Source: Heliocidaris tuberculata
Taxonomy: Eukaryota > Echinodermata > Echinoidea > Camarodonta > Echinometridae
Reading direction: 5' to 3'
DNA length: 64,000 bases
Assembly: GCA_025618425.1 (NCBI GenBank)
Contig: CM046844.1
Coordinates: 1,559,500 to 1,623,499, forward strand
The translations under genes were made by a program, and so were the position numbers. Below are positions 52,289 to 64,000 of the stretch, in pieces. Positions within the stretch are counted from its first letter, which is position 1. Each line of letters begins with the position of its first letter. The notes under the pieces were generated by a model. The model worked only from the letters and a program-made list of their open reading frames with translations, ran no database searches and was not told the origin of the DNA.

Positions 52289-53459
52289 AAAGGGAAATCC
52301 AACCTTAGTAGCAAGTTGCTTTGAAAGAAAGAGGAAATATTAGAGAAGCAGATTGGTGAAAGTTTGAACAAAATCGGACAAGCAATAAGAAATTTATGCA
52401 TTTTTGAAAGTTGTAATCACTATACATATGGGAATTTCAAATTGGCCAAATAGGTAATGCTACTGTGATGTAGCTGTGGACAACTCCCCCCTTTCACTCC
52501 AACACACAAAATGACTAAAATGTCACTTTTTTTCAAAATTTATTACTCAGTAGGATCTTTTTCTTTCATGAGGACCTATAACAATATGCTATCTCCAATA
52601 TATTTTGAGTACTGCCCCGAGGGTAAAAGCTTCTCGAAGAAAACCACAAATTAATGATATTTTTGTGTACGACAAATGGGAGGGTTGTCCACAAAAATGT
52701 CACAATCAACTCCCCAAATTGCCAATTTGAGATTTGCATAGATGTAGTGATCTCATTTTTCAAACATCCATAACTTTCTTAGTCCTTGTCCGATTTCTTT
52801 CAAACTTTCACCATCCTCTTTTTCTTATTTTTCTGCTTTCACACAAATCATCTTATTACCAAGGTTGGATTGACTGGAAATGTGAAGATCGCGGATTCGC
52901 TCTCCGGTACGGCACCTATGTCCTTCAGCAAGGCATTTTATCTACGTTGCTCTTTTATCTTACATTAAATAAATGGTGTTTTGTATATTAATACGTGTGT
53001 GAGTGTGTTTCTTTATATAAAAATGTGACAAGCCCCTAAAGGCCTATACAGTCCTTTTAAAAATGAATATGCAGTTGACGACACTCCCCCTTAAAAACTA
53101 ATAATTATAGTGATATAAAGCCAAGACAACACCTTAATAAAAGAATATCACAATGTAAACCACAGATTTGAAAACTAACCGGTATGCATGGAATATGTAT
53201 GAGATAGCAGTTATACAGAGCAAATTAATCCCAAATAGCTTCCATCTCAAATGATATGAATGACACAGGGGAAGTAGCTGCAGGGTTTTGAAAGCAGAAT
53301 CCTTCTCTCAAAAGTCATTCCTATCATTATTGTTGACCAAAATCCTCAGGATGGTTTCAATTCTTCAAAATTTCATATCATTATTGTTGACCAAATTCCA
53401 TGACACATCCGAGAATATACTTACCGGTGAAAGCCAGCTTCAGTCTGTCACAGTGCGTC
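52289..53459. other. noncoding stretch with SINE-like debris
   Basis: No gene is recognised. At about 52850-52985, GCGGATTCGCTCTCCGGTAC and CCTTCAGCAAGGCATTTTAT resemble the body of a tRNA-related SINE. Inner segments of 52345-52840 show a diverged inverted repeat around AAATTGGC / GCCAATTT. Confidence 0.4.
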
Positions 53460-54046
53460 TAAAGCCCGGTTTACATGAGTCATTGCATCATTACCTGTTC
53501 TAACGAGTCTGTGAAGGCAATTAACTCATACACTCATTATTAAAAGTATTGTTTGCAATCTTCCTTTAGCAATCACTTTTTTAAACGATATCACTCTTTA
53601 ATTACGCGCAAAAGGCCGTGTTGAAGTTTGAAGTTTATTCATTTGTTCTACTTCTAATTCAAAACAATTTTTACAAAAATGATTTTACAAACATATTTGT
53701 CCATTTCAAAACATAGGGGTAAAGAACTCAAATCAAGTACAATGTACAGTAAATAGGTAGAAAGTTTGAGAGATATATGAATGACTGGCCTAAATGAATG
53801 GTCATATGAATGACAGCCTAAATAAAAAGCATTGCTTGTAAATGATTAGGCTCCCTTGTAGAGTAAGTAATTCCGATTGGGATGCAATAAAAAAGCGAGA
53901 CGGATTAGAAGTGTCAGATTTACTAAACGTTAATATACATGTTTAAGTCACTGACGCGATCTTCGTCAGCAAAATGACGCGATCTTCGTCAGCAAAATGA
54001 CGCGATCATCGTCAGCAAAATGACTCCTCGTGTAAACCGGACTTTA
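53460..54046. mobile_element. MITE with AAAGCCCGGTTTACATGAG termini (587 bp)
   Basis: The left end AAAGCCCGGTTTACATGAGT, CATT pairs with the right end AATGACTCCTCGTGTAAACC, GGACTTT. Inside, close to the right end, a 23-bp unit TGACGCGATCTTCGTCAGCA+AAA is repeated three times (53952-54020). A retroposon-tail-like stretch (GTTTGAAGTTTATTCATTTG) lies at about 53625. Confidence 0.75.
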
Positions 54047-54441
54047 GGAGTCTGATCCATATACATCGAAACTGTCCTATACGTATAGATAAACACTTAT
54101 TGGATGTGTTATATAACTAGTTTTGAAAACTTAATTTGATCATTTCAAGTTCATCGAAAATAAATCCCCTCGTTCAAGCTGAGTATGTTTCGAAAACTCA
54201 GTTGGTATAGAGTATAAGCTTATACCTTATCGGATTTGGAAAGACTGGTTTCTGGCAACTTTTCAATAATTACCAGTTTCTTAAAGGAACATTTCAGTGC
54301 AAAATCATATTAATTAAGAAAAATTAATGTTCTAGAATAATGCTAGAAGTTGCCAAAACAATGCATTAATGACAAATAGCAGAGTATGGAGGGAGAATTT
54401 TAACCAGTTGAATTGTTAAAATTGTTAAAATATTTAAATCT

Positions 54442-54448
<7 letters not shown>
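54047..54448. other. noncoding stretch
   Basis: I see no gene or clear repeat. Confidence 0.4.
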
Positions 54449-54529
<81 letters not shown>

Positions 54530-54548
54530 AGAGAGAGAGAGAGAGAGA
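54449..54548. repeat. TA dinucleotide microsatellite followed by GA
   Basis: About 39 TA units (54449-54526) are followed by about 10 GA units. Confidence 0.97.
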
Positions 54549-56327
54549 AAGCGCTCAGATAATTGCAATATTAGCTTAGATATTTATTCTAGTTCTGTTG
54601 CTTTAGCTTATGGCCTGGGATATTGATACCTATATGAGCAATTAACAAATACATTACATCAAGATAAGAAAAAAAGATCATTAGAATAGAACAATTTAAT
54701 TCTTATCTATACCTCTCTTATACCAGAAACGTATTATGAGCTGTGTACCTGTAGGGCACCATTAACCAGTCACGTACTGCATGCTCAAGAGACTGTAGAG
54801 AGAAGTTTCTAAAAAAAATACATTTAAGTTGATTATATATCGTAAAGACATGAGGTATTATTGTGCTCCGGGCTATGCATGGTTATTGCTCGGTAGAAGA
54901 AGCATAATGGAGGTATTCCTCATACAGTATGACCTATATACAATGATTGTGAGTGATAGTTCAAAATTATGGTAGCACATATCGCTTGATTAAAAAAACC
55001 CAACAACGTCACATCCAAAAATAGAAATTCTGTGTCAAGTATACATGTACTGCTTATTCATGAAAACATGAGAGCAGTGCACACAACGTATGACAACCTG
55101 TGTACTGTAGTGGCTGTTTTATGCCCGATTCAATTCAATCTCGGTTTTATTATCATTATAAAAAGCATATTACAGTAGTCCAAAGACTAAAATTGTCATT
55201 TTACAGTAAATAGCCAAGGTTTAACTAATATTTTCAAAAAGTGATGAGGTATGACCCGAAGGAGGGGGGAGGGGGTACAATATCAATAGTGGTGTGCACA
55301 AACCGTGCCCCGAAAATTCACCATTTTCGTAAGTAGTATCATTATATTGGCATAGATGTTGTTGATATCAAGAATCTTCAAACATAAATATGGTGGATCT
55401 ATTGACTCTGTTTTGATTGCAGCTGCATACTACATGTATTACCTTTGTTGTAGTAGAGATATCAGTGACATTAATACTTCTCTCATCAATAACACAGACA
55501 CATATACAAACCTTCACTGGTAAACATGGTCCTTAAAGCTCATGTACAATATTGGTAGCAAAAAGGAAATTGGAAAGAAATATGTTAAATATAGTCTCAT
55601 GTTGTTTTCCTTGTATCAAAAGATGTCTGTAAGAGATCTTTTGGTATTCCATCTATGATTTCTGGTGAATATCGGTGTAAATATCGGTAAGGAATGCTTG
55701 ATCACTGTCATTGTGCTAGGACCCTTCCGCCCCGACGGCTCCCCGCACAGCAATCCTGGGGCTTCGCATATAGACAGCATGTGTATCACTGCGTGTAGCT
55801 ACTCATTTGTTTTACACGTGTGTTTACAGTGTATAGCACATACTGCCTTTGTTGGGATTTTACGTGCCTGTCCCGGCACATAAATTAGTTTTTGCCTCTT
55901 ATTGTTTAATATTAAACTTTAGGAGGCGAAATCTTCACAGTGTCTTAGTATAGCTAGTATCTTGCTATTTATCAACAAAAATCGAAGAAATCTGACGAAC
56001 AGTTTGTGAGGGCTTACCAAAACTCTACATGACCTTTAACACAACTGTTATGTGTAATTTATAAGTTTATTAGCTCCCAAAGTTTAGTCATAAACAATTA
56101 TATTTCACAGAAAATCAAAAGTCATTGACAGATGATTAAAATTAGTAATAATAGCAGGATCATGAAAAGCAAAGAAATGGACGGTTAAGAATGACTCCTT
56201 TACAGAGAATGCGTTAAAAAAATCACAACTATGGATATGCAGTAGTGCAGTATGAAATAACTTCCACAACAATATTATGACCGAATTATCCCAAATATAT
56301 TACACACACTCTTTCTCTATCTCTCTT

Positions 56328-56358
<31 letters not shown>

Positions 56359-56435
56359 ACCCCGTTGCTCCTGGTTACCACATGTTATGTATTGCATTAT
56401 ATTATGGTATATTGGGCATACTCGTGATATAGGCC
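54549..56435. other. gene-poor stretch upstream of the scramblase
   Basis: No coding exon is recognised; the proline-rich N-terminal exon of the scramblase could not be found. A frame at 55665-55883 has a GC-richer middle but no family resemblance. CT repeats lie at 56308-56360. Confidence 0.4.
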
Positions 56436-56556
56436 CCACCATACCCTAACCCTAATCCTAAACCCTACTCTAATCCTTAACCCTAATCCTAAACCCTAAT
56501 CCTAACCCTAAAACCTAAACCTAATCCTAATCCTATACCCTAATTCTAACCTTAAT
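56436..56556. repeat. degenerate interstitial telomere-like array
   Basis: About 20 units of CCCTAA, CCTAAT, CCTAAA and similar run in succession, a diverged CCCTAA array. Confidence 0.7.
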
Positions 56557-56970
56557 GATGAACAAAAAAAAATAACAACATAAAATATATATATTTTTTT
56601 TTTTTTGAGGTGTACCTATTTCACGATATTGCCGTATATTATTATATTGTATTGTATTTTTGTATGTTGTCGTAATTGTATTCTACCATTTTATTTTGTT
56701 ATGTTGATATCATAACCTGCCGGCTAACCCAATGGGTTGCCGGGCCTGGTTTTATATGTATAAGCATGCATGATCTTTAATAAAGACATGATATACCACC
56801 AGAGTAATGACAGAGAGAGTGAGAAGAGAATTGAATGAGTGCAGGGAGTTGTCTTTGAAAGAGTTGTTAAAACTGTCTTACTATTCTCAAATTTTATTTG
56901 GATGCTAACTTGATATAAAACATTGAAGATTGTGTAATGGGGCCTAAGTGTATCCATTCTCTCCTCACAG
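56557..56970. other. probable intron before scramblase exon
   Basis: AT-rich sequence leads to the acceptor CTCCTCACAG at 56961-56970. No gene is seen. Confidence 0.4.
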
Positions 56971-57753
56971 CAACCCCCTCCACCACCCCAGATGGCTATG
57001 AACCCAGTGGGAACCCAGCCCGGGAAGCCCCCTGTTAACTGGATGCCCGCCCCTCAGGTACAAACACCCCAAGGTTGCCCGCCTGGTCTGGAATACCTCA
57101 CGCAAGTCGATCAGCTACTCGTTCACCAGATCGTCGAGCTTTTCGAAAGTAAGGGTTGTTCTTATTCATGGTACACAATCTGTGATTTTTAGTTATATCA
57201 ATTGATTTGGTAATTTATTTAATAATCTATTTCATAAAGGTTTGTAAATACAGCCATTAGATAAAATGAATATTATCTTGATAATGGCAAAACGCTGGTC
57301 TTTTCCATACAAATACGCCCTGACGATCCTCTATAAATAATAATACATCATCAGATTCAATCCGACCAAGTATTTGTAATTACAAGATACTGCAGGAAAT
57401 GGAGATTATACAGTACAATGAAATACTTTCCACCTTATACCCGAAATGGCGTAAACCTTTCTCTAAACTAAATTGATTTTAAAGAAAAATCATAGCATTT
57501 ATGTAAAATCTACTTTTCGTATTGCACTTCTTTCGGATGGCACAATTGTCCGCCTACCATTTTATTTTTTTACCATTACCTATTTTTCGTCTTTCCTTCC
57601 TTTGTAGTGTTTACTGGAGTTGAGATGGCAAACAGATACGCCATCAAGAACAGCGTGGGACAACAAGTCTACTTTGCTCATGAAGGTATGTTGTATGTAA
57701 ATCGACCCCTTATAGGTAGACACTAGAATGAAATAAGTAAATATCCAGTAATA

Positions 57754-57784
<31 letters not shown>

Positions 57785-57840
57785 TAATAATGATGATATT
57801 GATAATGATGATGATAATAATGATAATAATAATAATAATA

Positions 57841-57875
<35 letters not shown>

Positions 57876-60359
57876 AATAATGAATAAATAAATAAATGAT
57901 AATCATCATAACAATAATAAAGCTATATATATTGAATAAATGGGCTCTGTATGCTCTATCCAACCAAATAAATAAACGAATATTGACAGTATAATGTAAA
58001 ATAAATATCAAGAAAGAATATATATAGTATTGTGGTGGATCCAGTGTCCGAATACTTTTCAGAAAATCAACGATAGCAAATTAAATATCAAACGAATATC
58101 TGTCAAACTTACATAATGAATGCTCAAAGTCCTACAGAAAAAGAAGTTGATGGAATTTTAAAAAGACAACGTAGATTTAATACGATAATCCCTTCCGAGT
58201 GAACCCCTTCCCAACGACGCGGCGTTTTGGTCCCTTGAAAAAGGTACTGTATTTTCGAACGTGTGAAACCTATGGGAAAAAGACACAACCTTTGTTTCAA
58301 TAGTTTGGTTTTCATACGCGTAGTCACACGCGTATGAAAACCCGTTTTAGGCGCTTAACTGTACTCGTTCGGTAATACAATCTGTTCGGAATTACAATCC
58401 TTGACTATATATTGTAAAGTAATTATTATGTAATTGTATTGCAATAATGATCTCACGATGTGCAATAAGCTCCGATGTGTCTGTACAATGGTAGTGTGTT
58501 TATGATATATGTAACTGAATTAAGTTGCTTACAGATAGCACTGGCAGTCCATCGTTACGATGAAGACTTAGAACAATTCCTACTGTTTTTCTAGTGTTTT
58601 CTTGAGTGACTCCACAGTCCAATTCTACTGGCACTGCGGAAGCCACAGATATTGCAGATATATATTACAAATAAAATGGGGTCAATAATATCATGATGTA
58701 TTTTGGGTACGACCGTGCTGTTAAGACTCTTCTCTCTTGTGTTTATTTCTTACAGAGTCAGACTTCTGTATGCGTCAATGTTGTGGGCCTCAACGTGGTT
58801 TCATCATTCATATTACTGATAACAGCCAACAGGTATACCCTATTCTGTCAACCTTCTTCTTGCGCATCATCTAAATTTTACACCCAGCTTCATTCACACC
58901 TTCTTCTCTCATATTCTCGTCCATCACAAACCACATCCATCACATCATATTCTGCATATCCCACTTTCGTCACAGCCTATTCTGTCACACATTCCCTCAC
59001 AAGCTTCTTCTGTCATACCCCACAATCTTCACACTTTTTTGCCACACTATAGCCACACCCTTTTAAAATATACTCCTCATCTGTCACCCACAAGTACCCT
59101 CACACTCTCTTTTATCACACTGGTATTTAGCCTTACCCCTTTTTCGGCACAACCCTCCTATTGAGGTTATTTCTGGGGAGCGTTTCGTCAAGTGTTTTGT
59201 CAGTGATTTTTACCGACAAATTTGCTCTCAGCCAATCAGATGCAAGGATTTCAGTAGCTTATAACAGTTGTCGGTAAAAATCACTGACAAAACACTTGAT
59301 GAAACGCTCCCCTGATTCATAATAAGGAGGAACATGATATTTAGAAATATAAATGGAAACAGAAATGAAAACAGAAATGAAAACGAAAATGAACACGGAA
59401 ACCACGTTGCTTACCCGATTTGGCATGCGATCATGTAATAGACCGCTTGTATGCAAATGTATGCAAATTTCATACATACCTTTCAAACAAAGGTTGTTCT
59501 TGACAACCTGAAAGCTTGCCGGACATAGCAACAAATAATGTATGCAAACTGGATTCCAAGCACTGAGACTCATTTATAAAAAGCAGGTTAATAGAATAGC
59601 TCGTCACTAGGTGCTCAGTGAATTATGTGCATAAATTTGTATACATTACAGAAGCGGCCTATTGTTATTGGTAGGTAGCAGAAGGGTTTAGTAGGAAACT
59701 GCACTCCTCCCCGCCGCCAACAAAAAGTGGATATTAGACACTTTGTTGGCACAATTGACATTCTACCGGAAAATGTAAAATGAGTTTAGACCTATAGATC
59801 GGGGCGGTCATCCGGGTACTTTCGTTCAATGCCATTGACAACCGATGAAAACACAGAGATTCTTGCATGATCAGCAGACCATCAAACATGGCTCGCTCGA
59901 CTCGACCGAATCATCGACCAGCACAATGCCGAGGTTATCATGGGCCTGATAAGAATCAAAAGCTGTTACCAGGTTGCGTGATCAGCATTCGAGCAGGATT
60001 TGAGCAAGCACGAATATTGTTTTCATCGCTCTAAGGGTTGATAACCGGAAGTTACGTCAGCCCGCCCCAACCTATTATTCCTAATCAACATGTCGAGGGT
60101 CGAGACATTTGCTAACCGATGAACATGTGGTGCCCTATTCACCCACTATATAAAATTATACCCGACGAATATAAATTAATGTTTAATTTCGTTTATCTTT
60201 CTTTCGTCCTTATTTTAATCGTGTATAGGAGGTGATGCGTCTCGCCCGTGAATTCAAGTGTTGTGCTGGCTGTGGATGGTGCGCCAATAGCGATACCTGT
60301 GCCTTTGAAGTCAAGGTCGAAGCTCCCGTCGGAAACGTCATTGGTTACGTCAGGCAATC
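56971..60359 (+). CDS. phospholipid scramblase, four internal exons (partial)
   Basis: Scramblases of the PLSCR family are membrane proteins linked to calcium-dependent, two-way movement of phospholipids across the plasma membrane. Exons are 56971-57148, 57608-57685, 58756-58832 and 60229-60359, all with AG/GT borders and matching phases (464 nt, 154 codons). They encode a proline-rich start ([12 protein letters not shown]), [46 protein letters not shown], the Cys-rich [19 protein letters not shown], then [17 protein letters not shown] and [15 protein letters not shown]. The order matches PLSCR1-like proteins; the Cys clusters are probable palmitoylation sites. The second half (rest of the barrel, calcium-binding segment and C-terminal membrane helix) lies beyond 64000 behind an intron of over 3.6 kb. 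The start codon may be 56992 or in an unseen exon. Confidence 0.95.
57746..57897. repeat. ATA/ATG trinucleotide microsatellite
   Basis: AAT, ATG and GATA units are mixed, with a pure GAT run at 57841-57873. It lies in the second scramblase intron in view. The minus-strand poly-Tyr/His frame is an artefact. Confidence 0.95.
58310..58343. repeat. short perfect palindrome with ACGCGT sites
   Basis: GTTTTCATACGCGT, a 4-base loop-like AGTC, and ACGCGTATGAAAAC form a hairpin within a scramblase intron. Confidence 0.8.
59175..59312. mobile_element. foldback MITE (138 bp) in scramblase intron
   Basis: The left arm GGGGAGCGTTTCGTCAAGTG, TTTTGTCAGTGATTTTTACC, GACAA is repeated as an almost exact reverse complement at the right. 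The spacer is about 45 bp. No target duplication is clear. Confidence 0.85.
59438..59662 (-). mobile_element. TA-flanked MITE, copy 2 (diverged)
   Basis: It shares AACAAAGGTTGTTCTTGACA, CATAGCAACAA and CAAACTGGATTCCAAG with copies at 51268 and 60695. The tips ATAGACCGCTTG / GCGGCCTAT are shortened versions of the family ends. It lies in a scramblase intron. Confidence 0.7.
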
Positions 60360-60694
60360 GTAAGTGTTAGACAGGTTCACATAGATATTTAAAGTGATGA
60401 GGCATGCTAATTAAGGAGGTATAGGCAAGCTAGTACCTCCTTAGTGTGTTATTGTATTTCGTTATGCGCAATTCATACGAGACGCCATTTGCTGACGCAG
60501 TGATTGGCGCAGTCCTACAGTCTATGACGCGCTATGTGAGAGTGTCATAGTGGTACACAGACTGAAGGGAAAGAGACCAGTGCAGATGTTGCTTTGAATT
60601 TCTGGCGCATATGCTATTTCCTTCATGGGCTTGATGAATGTAGTTGACACAATCATGACGCTTAGTCAGAACACACCAGTTTTCAATACGTGTA

Positions 60695-60928
60695 ATAGAC
60701 CTGTTCACAAAGTCGTTCAAATTTATGGATGTTTCTTTCCTGGGGACCTAGTAACGAGGTATTCCATTTACCTGTTATTAATGAATGAACTACAATACTT
60801 GGAATCCAGTTTGCATAATTTACTTGTTACTGTGTCTGACAAGCCTCTGACAAGCTTTCAGGTTGTCAAGAACAACCTTTGTTTTAAAAGTATGAATAAA
60901 ATTTGAATATATTTGTGAACAGGTCTAT
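60695..60928 (+). mobile_element. TA-flanked MITE, copy 3 (234 bp)
   Basis: Perfect terminal inverted repeats ATAGACCTGTTCACAAA / TTTGTGAACAGGTCTAT are bounded by TA on each side. It is the best-kept copy of this family in the window and follows the last visible scramblase exon. Confidence 0.8.
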
Positions 60929-60956
60929 TAAACTGAATGCAAAAATACTAGGTGTT

Positions 60957-63203
60957 AAAAAAACAGTGGACACTCTGATCGTTAATAACTCAAAAATTAT
61001 ATATCATATCAGACAGAGGTTTTTGTATTGTAAGGTTTAAGGATGTAAAATTTATTGGGAGCAAGTTTCATGACATTTCTCTGAATACTTTTCTTAAAAT
61101 ATTGCTCTGAATATTTGGTTAGATTTTTCACTTTTTGAAAAATCAAGGCCACAAGAGCTTTGTGTATCATTAATTATCTCGGAATACAACAATTGCCATT
61201 GTGCATTGCAGCTGAAATTCCAGAACACCTTTTTAACCTAGAGTCATGAATCATTAATGACACTGGACAGCAAGAGGTTGGCAGAAATGACAGCTGCAAC
61301 ACACAATGGCATTTTTTGTGTTCTGAATTAATTACTGATACACACAGCTTTTGTGGCCTTGATTTTTCAAATAATGAAAAATTCAGAGCACTGAATATAA
61401 AAAAAAGTATTCAGAGAAATGTAATAAAACTTGCTCCCAACAAATTTCATATCCTTTAACTTTACAATGTAAAAACCTCAGTCTAATACGAGGTATAATT
61501 TTTAGCTCATCCGGCCCGAATGGGCCAGATGAGCTTATGCCGTGGCGAGGCGTCCGTCGTCCGTCCGTCCGTCCTTCGTCTGTCGTCCGTCCACAATTTC
61601 AAAATGCTTCTTCTTCGCCATTTCTTACCCGATTTTAATTCCGTTTGCTTTATATGATAGCACTAGGTGGGGGATTCGAAACTTCTACACAGAATTTTGA
61701 AACTCATTAAATATGCTAATTTATGCGCATTTCTCAAAAATCACAAAAATTGCTTCTTCTTCCTCATTTATTGACCGATTTCGATTTTTTTTGTTCCATC
61801 TGAAAGACTTTCATGAGGTTCATTGAACTTCTACACAGAATTTTGAAATTTTGTCTACAAAATTAATTATGCTAATTTATGCGATATTTATTCAAAAATC
61901 ACAAAAATTGCTTCTTCTTCCTCATTTATTGACCGATTTCGATTTTTTTTTCTCCATCTGAAAGACTTTCATGAGGTTCATTGAACTTCTACTCGGAAAT
62001 TTGAAATTTTGTCTAGAAAATTATTTATGCTAATTTATGCGAAATTTATTAAAAAGATCACAAAAATGGCTTCTTCTTCCTCATTTATTGACCGATTTCG
62101 ATTTTTTTTTTGTTCCATTTGAAAGACTTTCATGAGGTTTATTAAACTTCTACTCGGAATTTTAAAATTTTGTCTAGAAAATAATTTATGCTAATTATTT
62201 ATTCAAATTTATGCGAAATTTATCAAAACATCACAAAAATTGCTTCTTCTTCCTCATTTATTGACTGATTTTGATTTTTTTTTTCTTCCATCTAAAAGAC
62301 TTTCATGAAGTTCATTGAACTTCTTCATGGAATTTTGAAATTTTGTCTAGAAAATTATTTATGCTAATTTATGCGAAATTTATTACAAAATCACAAAACT
62401 TGCTTCTTCTTCCTCATTTATTGAGGAAGACTTTCATGAGGTTCATTGAACTTCTACTCGGAATTTTGAAATTTTATCTAGAAAATTATTTATGGTAATT
62501 TATTCAAAATTTATTTTAACTCTTTGCCCTGTCCATTATGAAACCCATGGCTGCTGGATTATTTCAAAGGCTATACCTTTCTACATGATTTCTGTCGACA
62601 TCATCGACAGAACCGAGAACCCAGAAGTGACAGTGGTCAACAATAGCGGGTTATGAGCTAATAAAGACTTGAAACAGTGAGGGACAATGCACTGAAGCCA
62701 CCCTTAAATGTCCCAACCTTAAAATTCTTTTTTACACCAATGCATAACTTATGTCATTCAGTGCTTTTCTCTTTTATTACAAATCTTAACCTTCAAATCT
62801 CTCTCAATAAAGATTTCACAGTTGGTAGAGATACCTCACCTTGACTAACTTTATGCTTTATTTCAAATTTCTCTGTCACACAGTAAAACTATTAAAATTT
62901 ACATTCCCCAAAATCTTTTAACTGAAGTCGTGCAACTTGAGTTGTCAATTTCCAGACTTTCATTCATATCTACATGTCACTGTCTCCTTCCAAAACCACA
63001 TTTAGCCAGATCTGCAATAGGCACTTCATCATCTGTACATGCATGTAACCAATACATGTACATTTCATCGATTCATTACAATGTCTACTGTGTTCAAAGT
63101 ACAAATTGCATCAATTTCTTTGCTGCATGCCGGATGAGCGCCACATCATTGATGTGCTAGTTGAGTTATTAACGATCAAAAGTGTGCACTGTCTTTTTTA
63201 AAC
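60957..63203. mobile_element. foldback element interrupted by a second repeat
   Basis: The left arm runs about 60957-61215. Its reverse complement runs about 61275-61505 and then stops at TATAATTTTT. The missing outer part of the right arm (TTGAGTTATTAACGATCAAA ... GTGCACTGTCTTTTTT, pairing with AAAACAGTGGACACTCTGAT, CGTTAATAACTCAA) is found at 63161-63200. A 1.66-kb sequence therefore landed inside the right arm. Arm blocks include GGCCACAAGAGC / GCTTTTGTGGCC and GGGAGCAAGTTTCATG. Confidence 0.75.
61506..63160. mobile_element. inserted repeat with AGCTCATC hairpin and 160-bp tandem units
   Basis: It starts with the hairpin AGCTCATCCGGCC / GGGCCAGATGAGCT, then GCCGTGGCGAGGCG and GTCCGTCC repeats. 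About five tandem units of 158-173 bp follow (61742, 61900, 62059, 62232, 62392), each with CACAAAAATTGCTTCTTCTT, CCTCATTTATTGACCGATTT and AACTTCTAC. The last 650 bp are unique-looking. Similar hairpin-plus-GTCCGTCC sequences are familiar from marine invertebrate genomes. The mechanism of insertion is unknown. Confidence 0.65.
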
Positions 63204-64000
63204 ATATAGCCCGTAAATCCGGGATGTAAATTTGCCAGTTAGATGCAATGATCTGAGGGTAGCTTATTCCGAAATGGTGGCGTCCCGGGGGGACATGGGG
63301 ACGCTCCATCCCCCCCCCCCCCCCCCTCTTTCCGGAAATTTTGGAGACTGAAAAAACAATAGACGTTTATATAAAAAAAGCTTATGGCTGCAAGACCCGG
63401 TTTTGGCTCTTAAGTGCTCTAAAATGTAACCTTTCATTACTTAAAATATAGGAAAATTTCTCGCTCGGTCGCTACGCTCCCTCGCATACTAGTAATAATA
63501 ACTGTACAAAATTGCAAAAGATCTCTAAACCGTAGGTATAATGTATTATGTGAGAGTTCCCCTGTCTTTTACAATAGACAATGTAAACTCGCTATATAGG
63601 ACCTAATGTAGGGTCAGAATTTAAGGTCGGACGGAGGACGACCCTCCCTGGAATTATGATAGGGGTTTGTCCGCCGCCCCCCTCCCGAAAATTAGAAATG
63701 CCTAATTTTTTTTAATTCTAGGTTTAGGGGGAGGATATATATGGTGATATAACGCTTGGATTTGCCTGCATGATCGAAAGTGCTGTAAAAAGCTGACAAA
63801 AACCGCAGCATTTTCTCCCTCGGTCGCTATGCGACCTCGCAAAAAATAATTTACTGAGGAATCATCCAAAATGCAAAGTTTTATTTTACTGCAGATCGCA
63901 AAATCTTCACTCTTTCGGAGGTGGTGGGGGGGGGGGGGGGTGGTGGTGGGTGGGGGTGGGGAAGGGGGCGGAATGAACCATCACAGCCCCCCCCCCGTCG
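63204..64000. other. low-complexity and repeat debris
   Basis: It contains C and G runs (63310, 63925, 63990) and two copies of a CTCGGTCGCTACGCTCCCTC / CTCGGTCGCTATGCGACCTC motif at about 63463 and 63820. No scramblase exon is recognised here. Confidence 0.5.

Overview
This is eukaryotic, intron-containing, repeat-rich animal DNA. The dense MITEs, tRNA-derived SINEs, CR1-like and L1/Tx1-like LINEs, a LINE remnant carrying a 2A peptide, long microsatellites and frequent TACATGTA palindromes suggest a marine invertebrate deuterostome. An echinoderm is my best guess; the sequence does not prove it.

Three conserved cellular genes can be read, all split by introns. (1) GABARAP (ATG8 family), + strand, exons 2-4 at 7398-9316; the first 30 codons are not in the window. 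(2) TAF10 (TFIID/SAGA subunit), - strand, all four coding exons, 26158 down to 21897, 137 residues. (3) A phospholipid scramblase (PLSCR family), + strand, four exons at 56971-60359; its 3' half lies beyond the window. They act in autophagy, transcription initiation and membrane lipid transport, and I see no functional link between them.

Layout: 1-3352, a nearly intact CR1-like LINE with ORF1 end and ORF2 in one frame separated only by TGA-CTA; 3.4-7.4 kb, noncoding with two foldback elements; 7.4-11.6 kb, GABARAP and its 3' region; 12.94-18.42 kb, a 5.5-kb pyrimidine-rich satellite of 46/48-bp units with a 142-bp higher-order period; 18.4-21.9 kb, repeat debris; 21.9-26.2 kb, TAF10, whose introns carry a TTAA MITE, a SINE, a LINE tail, microsatellites and a CACTA MITE beside a 5' splice site; 26.9-28.9 kb, local duplications around an 800-bp palindrome; 28.9-30.3 kb, an internally deleted LINE with a 2A motif; 30.3-45 kb, gene-poor DNA with a dead L1/Tx1-like LINE, MITEs and long microsatellites; 45-56.9 kb, gene-poor DNA with SINEs and MITEs; 56.97-60.36 kb, the scramblase; 60.9-63.2 kb, a foldback element split by another repeat; 63.2-64 kb, low-complexity debris.

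The points most worth following are the in-frame UGA-CUA junction in the LINE, the 2A peptide put out of frame by 16-bp repeats, the CACTA MITE whose target duplication forms part of the TAF10 intron 2 donor, and a SINE sharing its 3' tail with a nearby LINE. I found no CRISPR array, operon or prokaryotic system. All family calls come from reading motifs by eye, with no database search.
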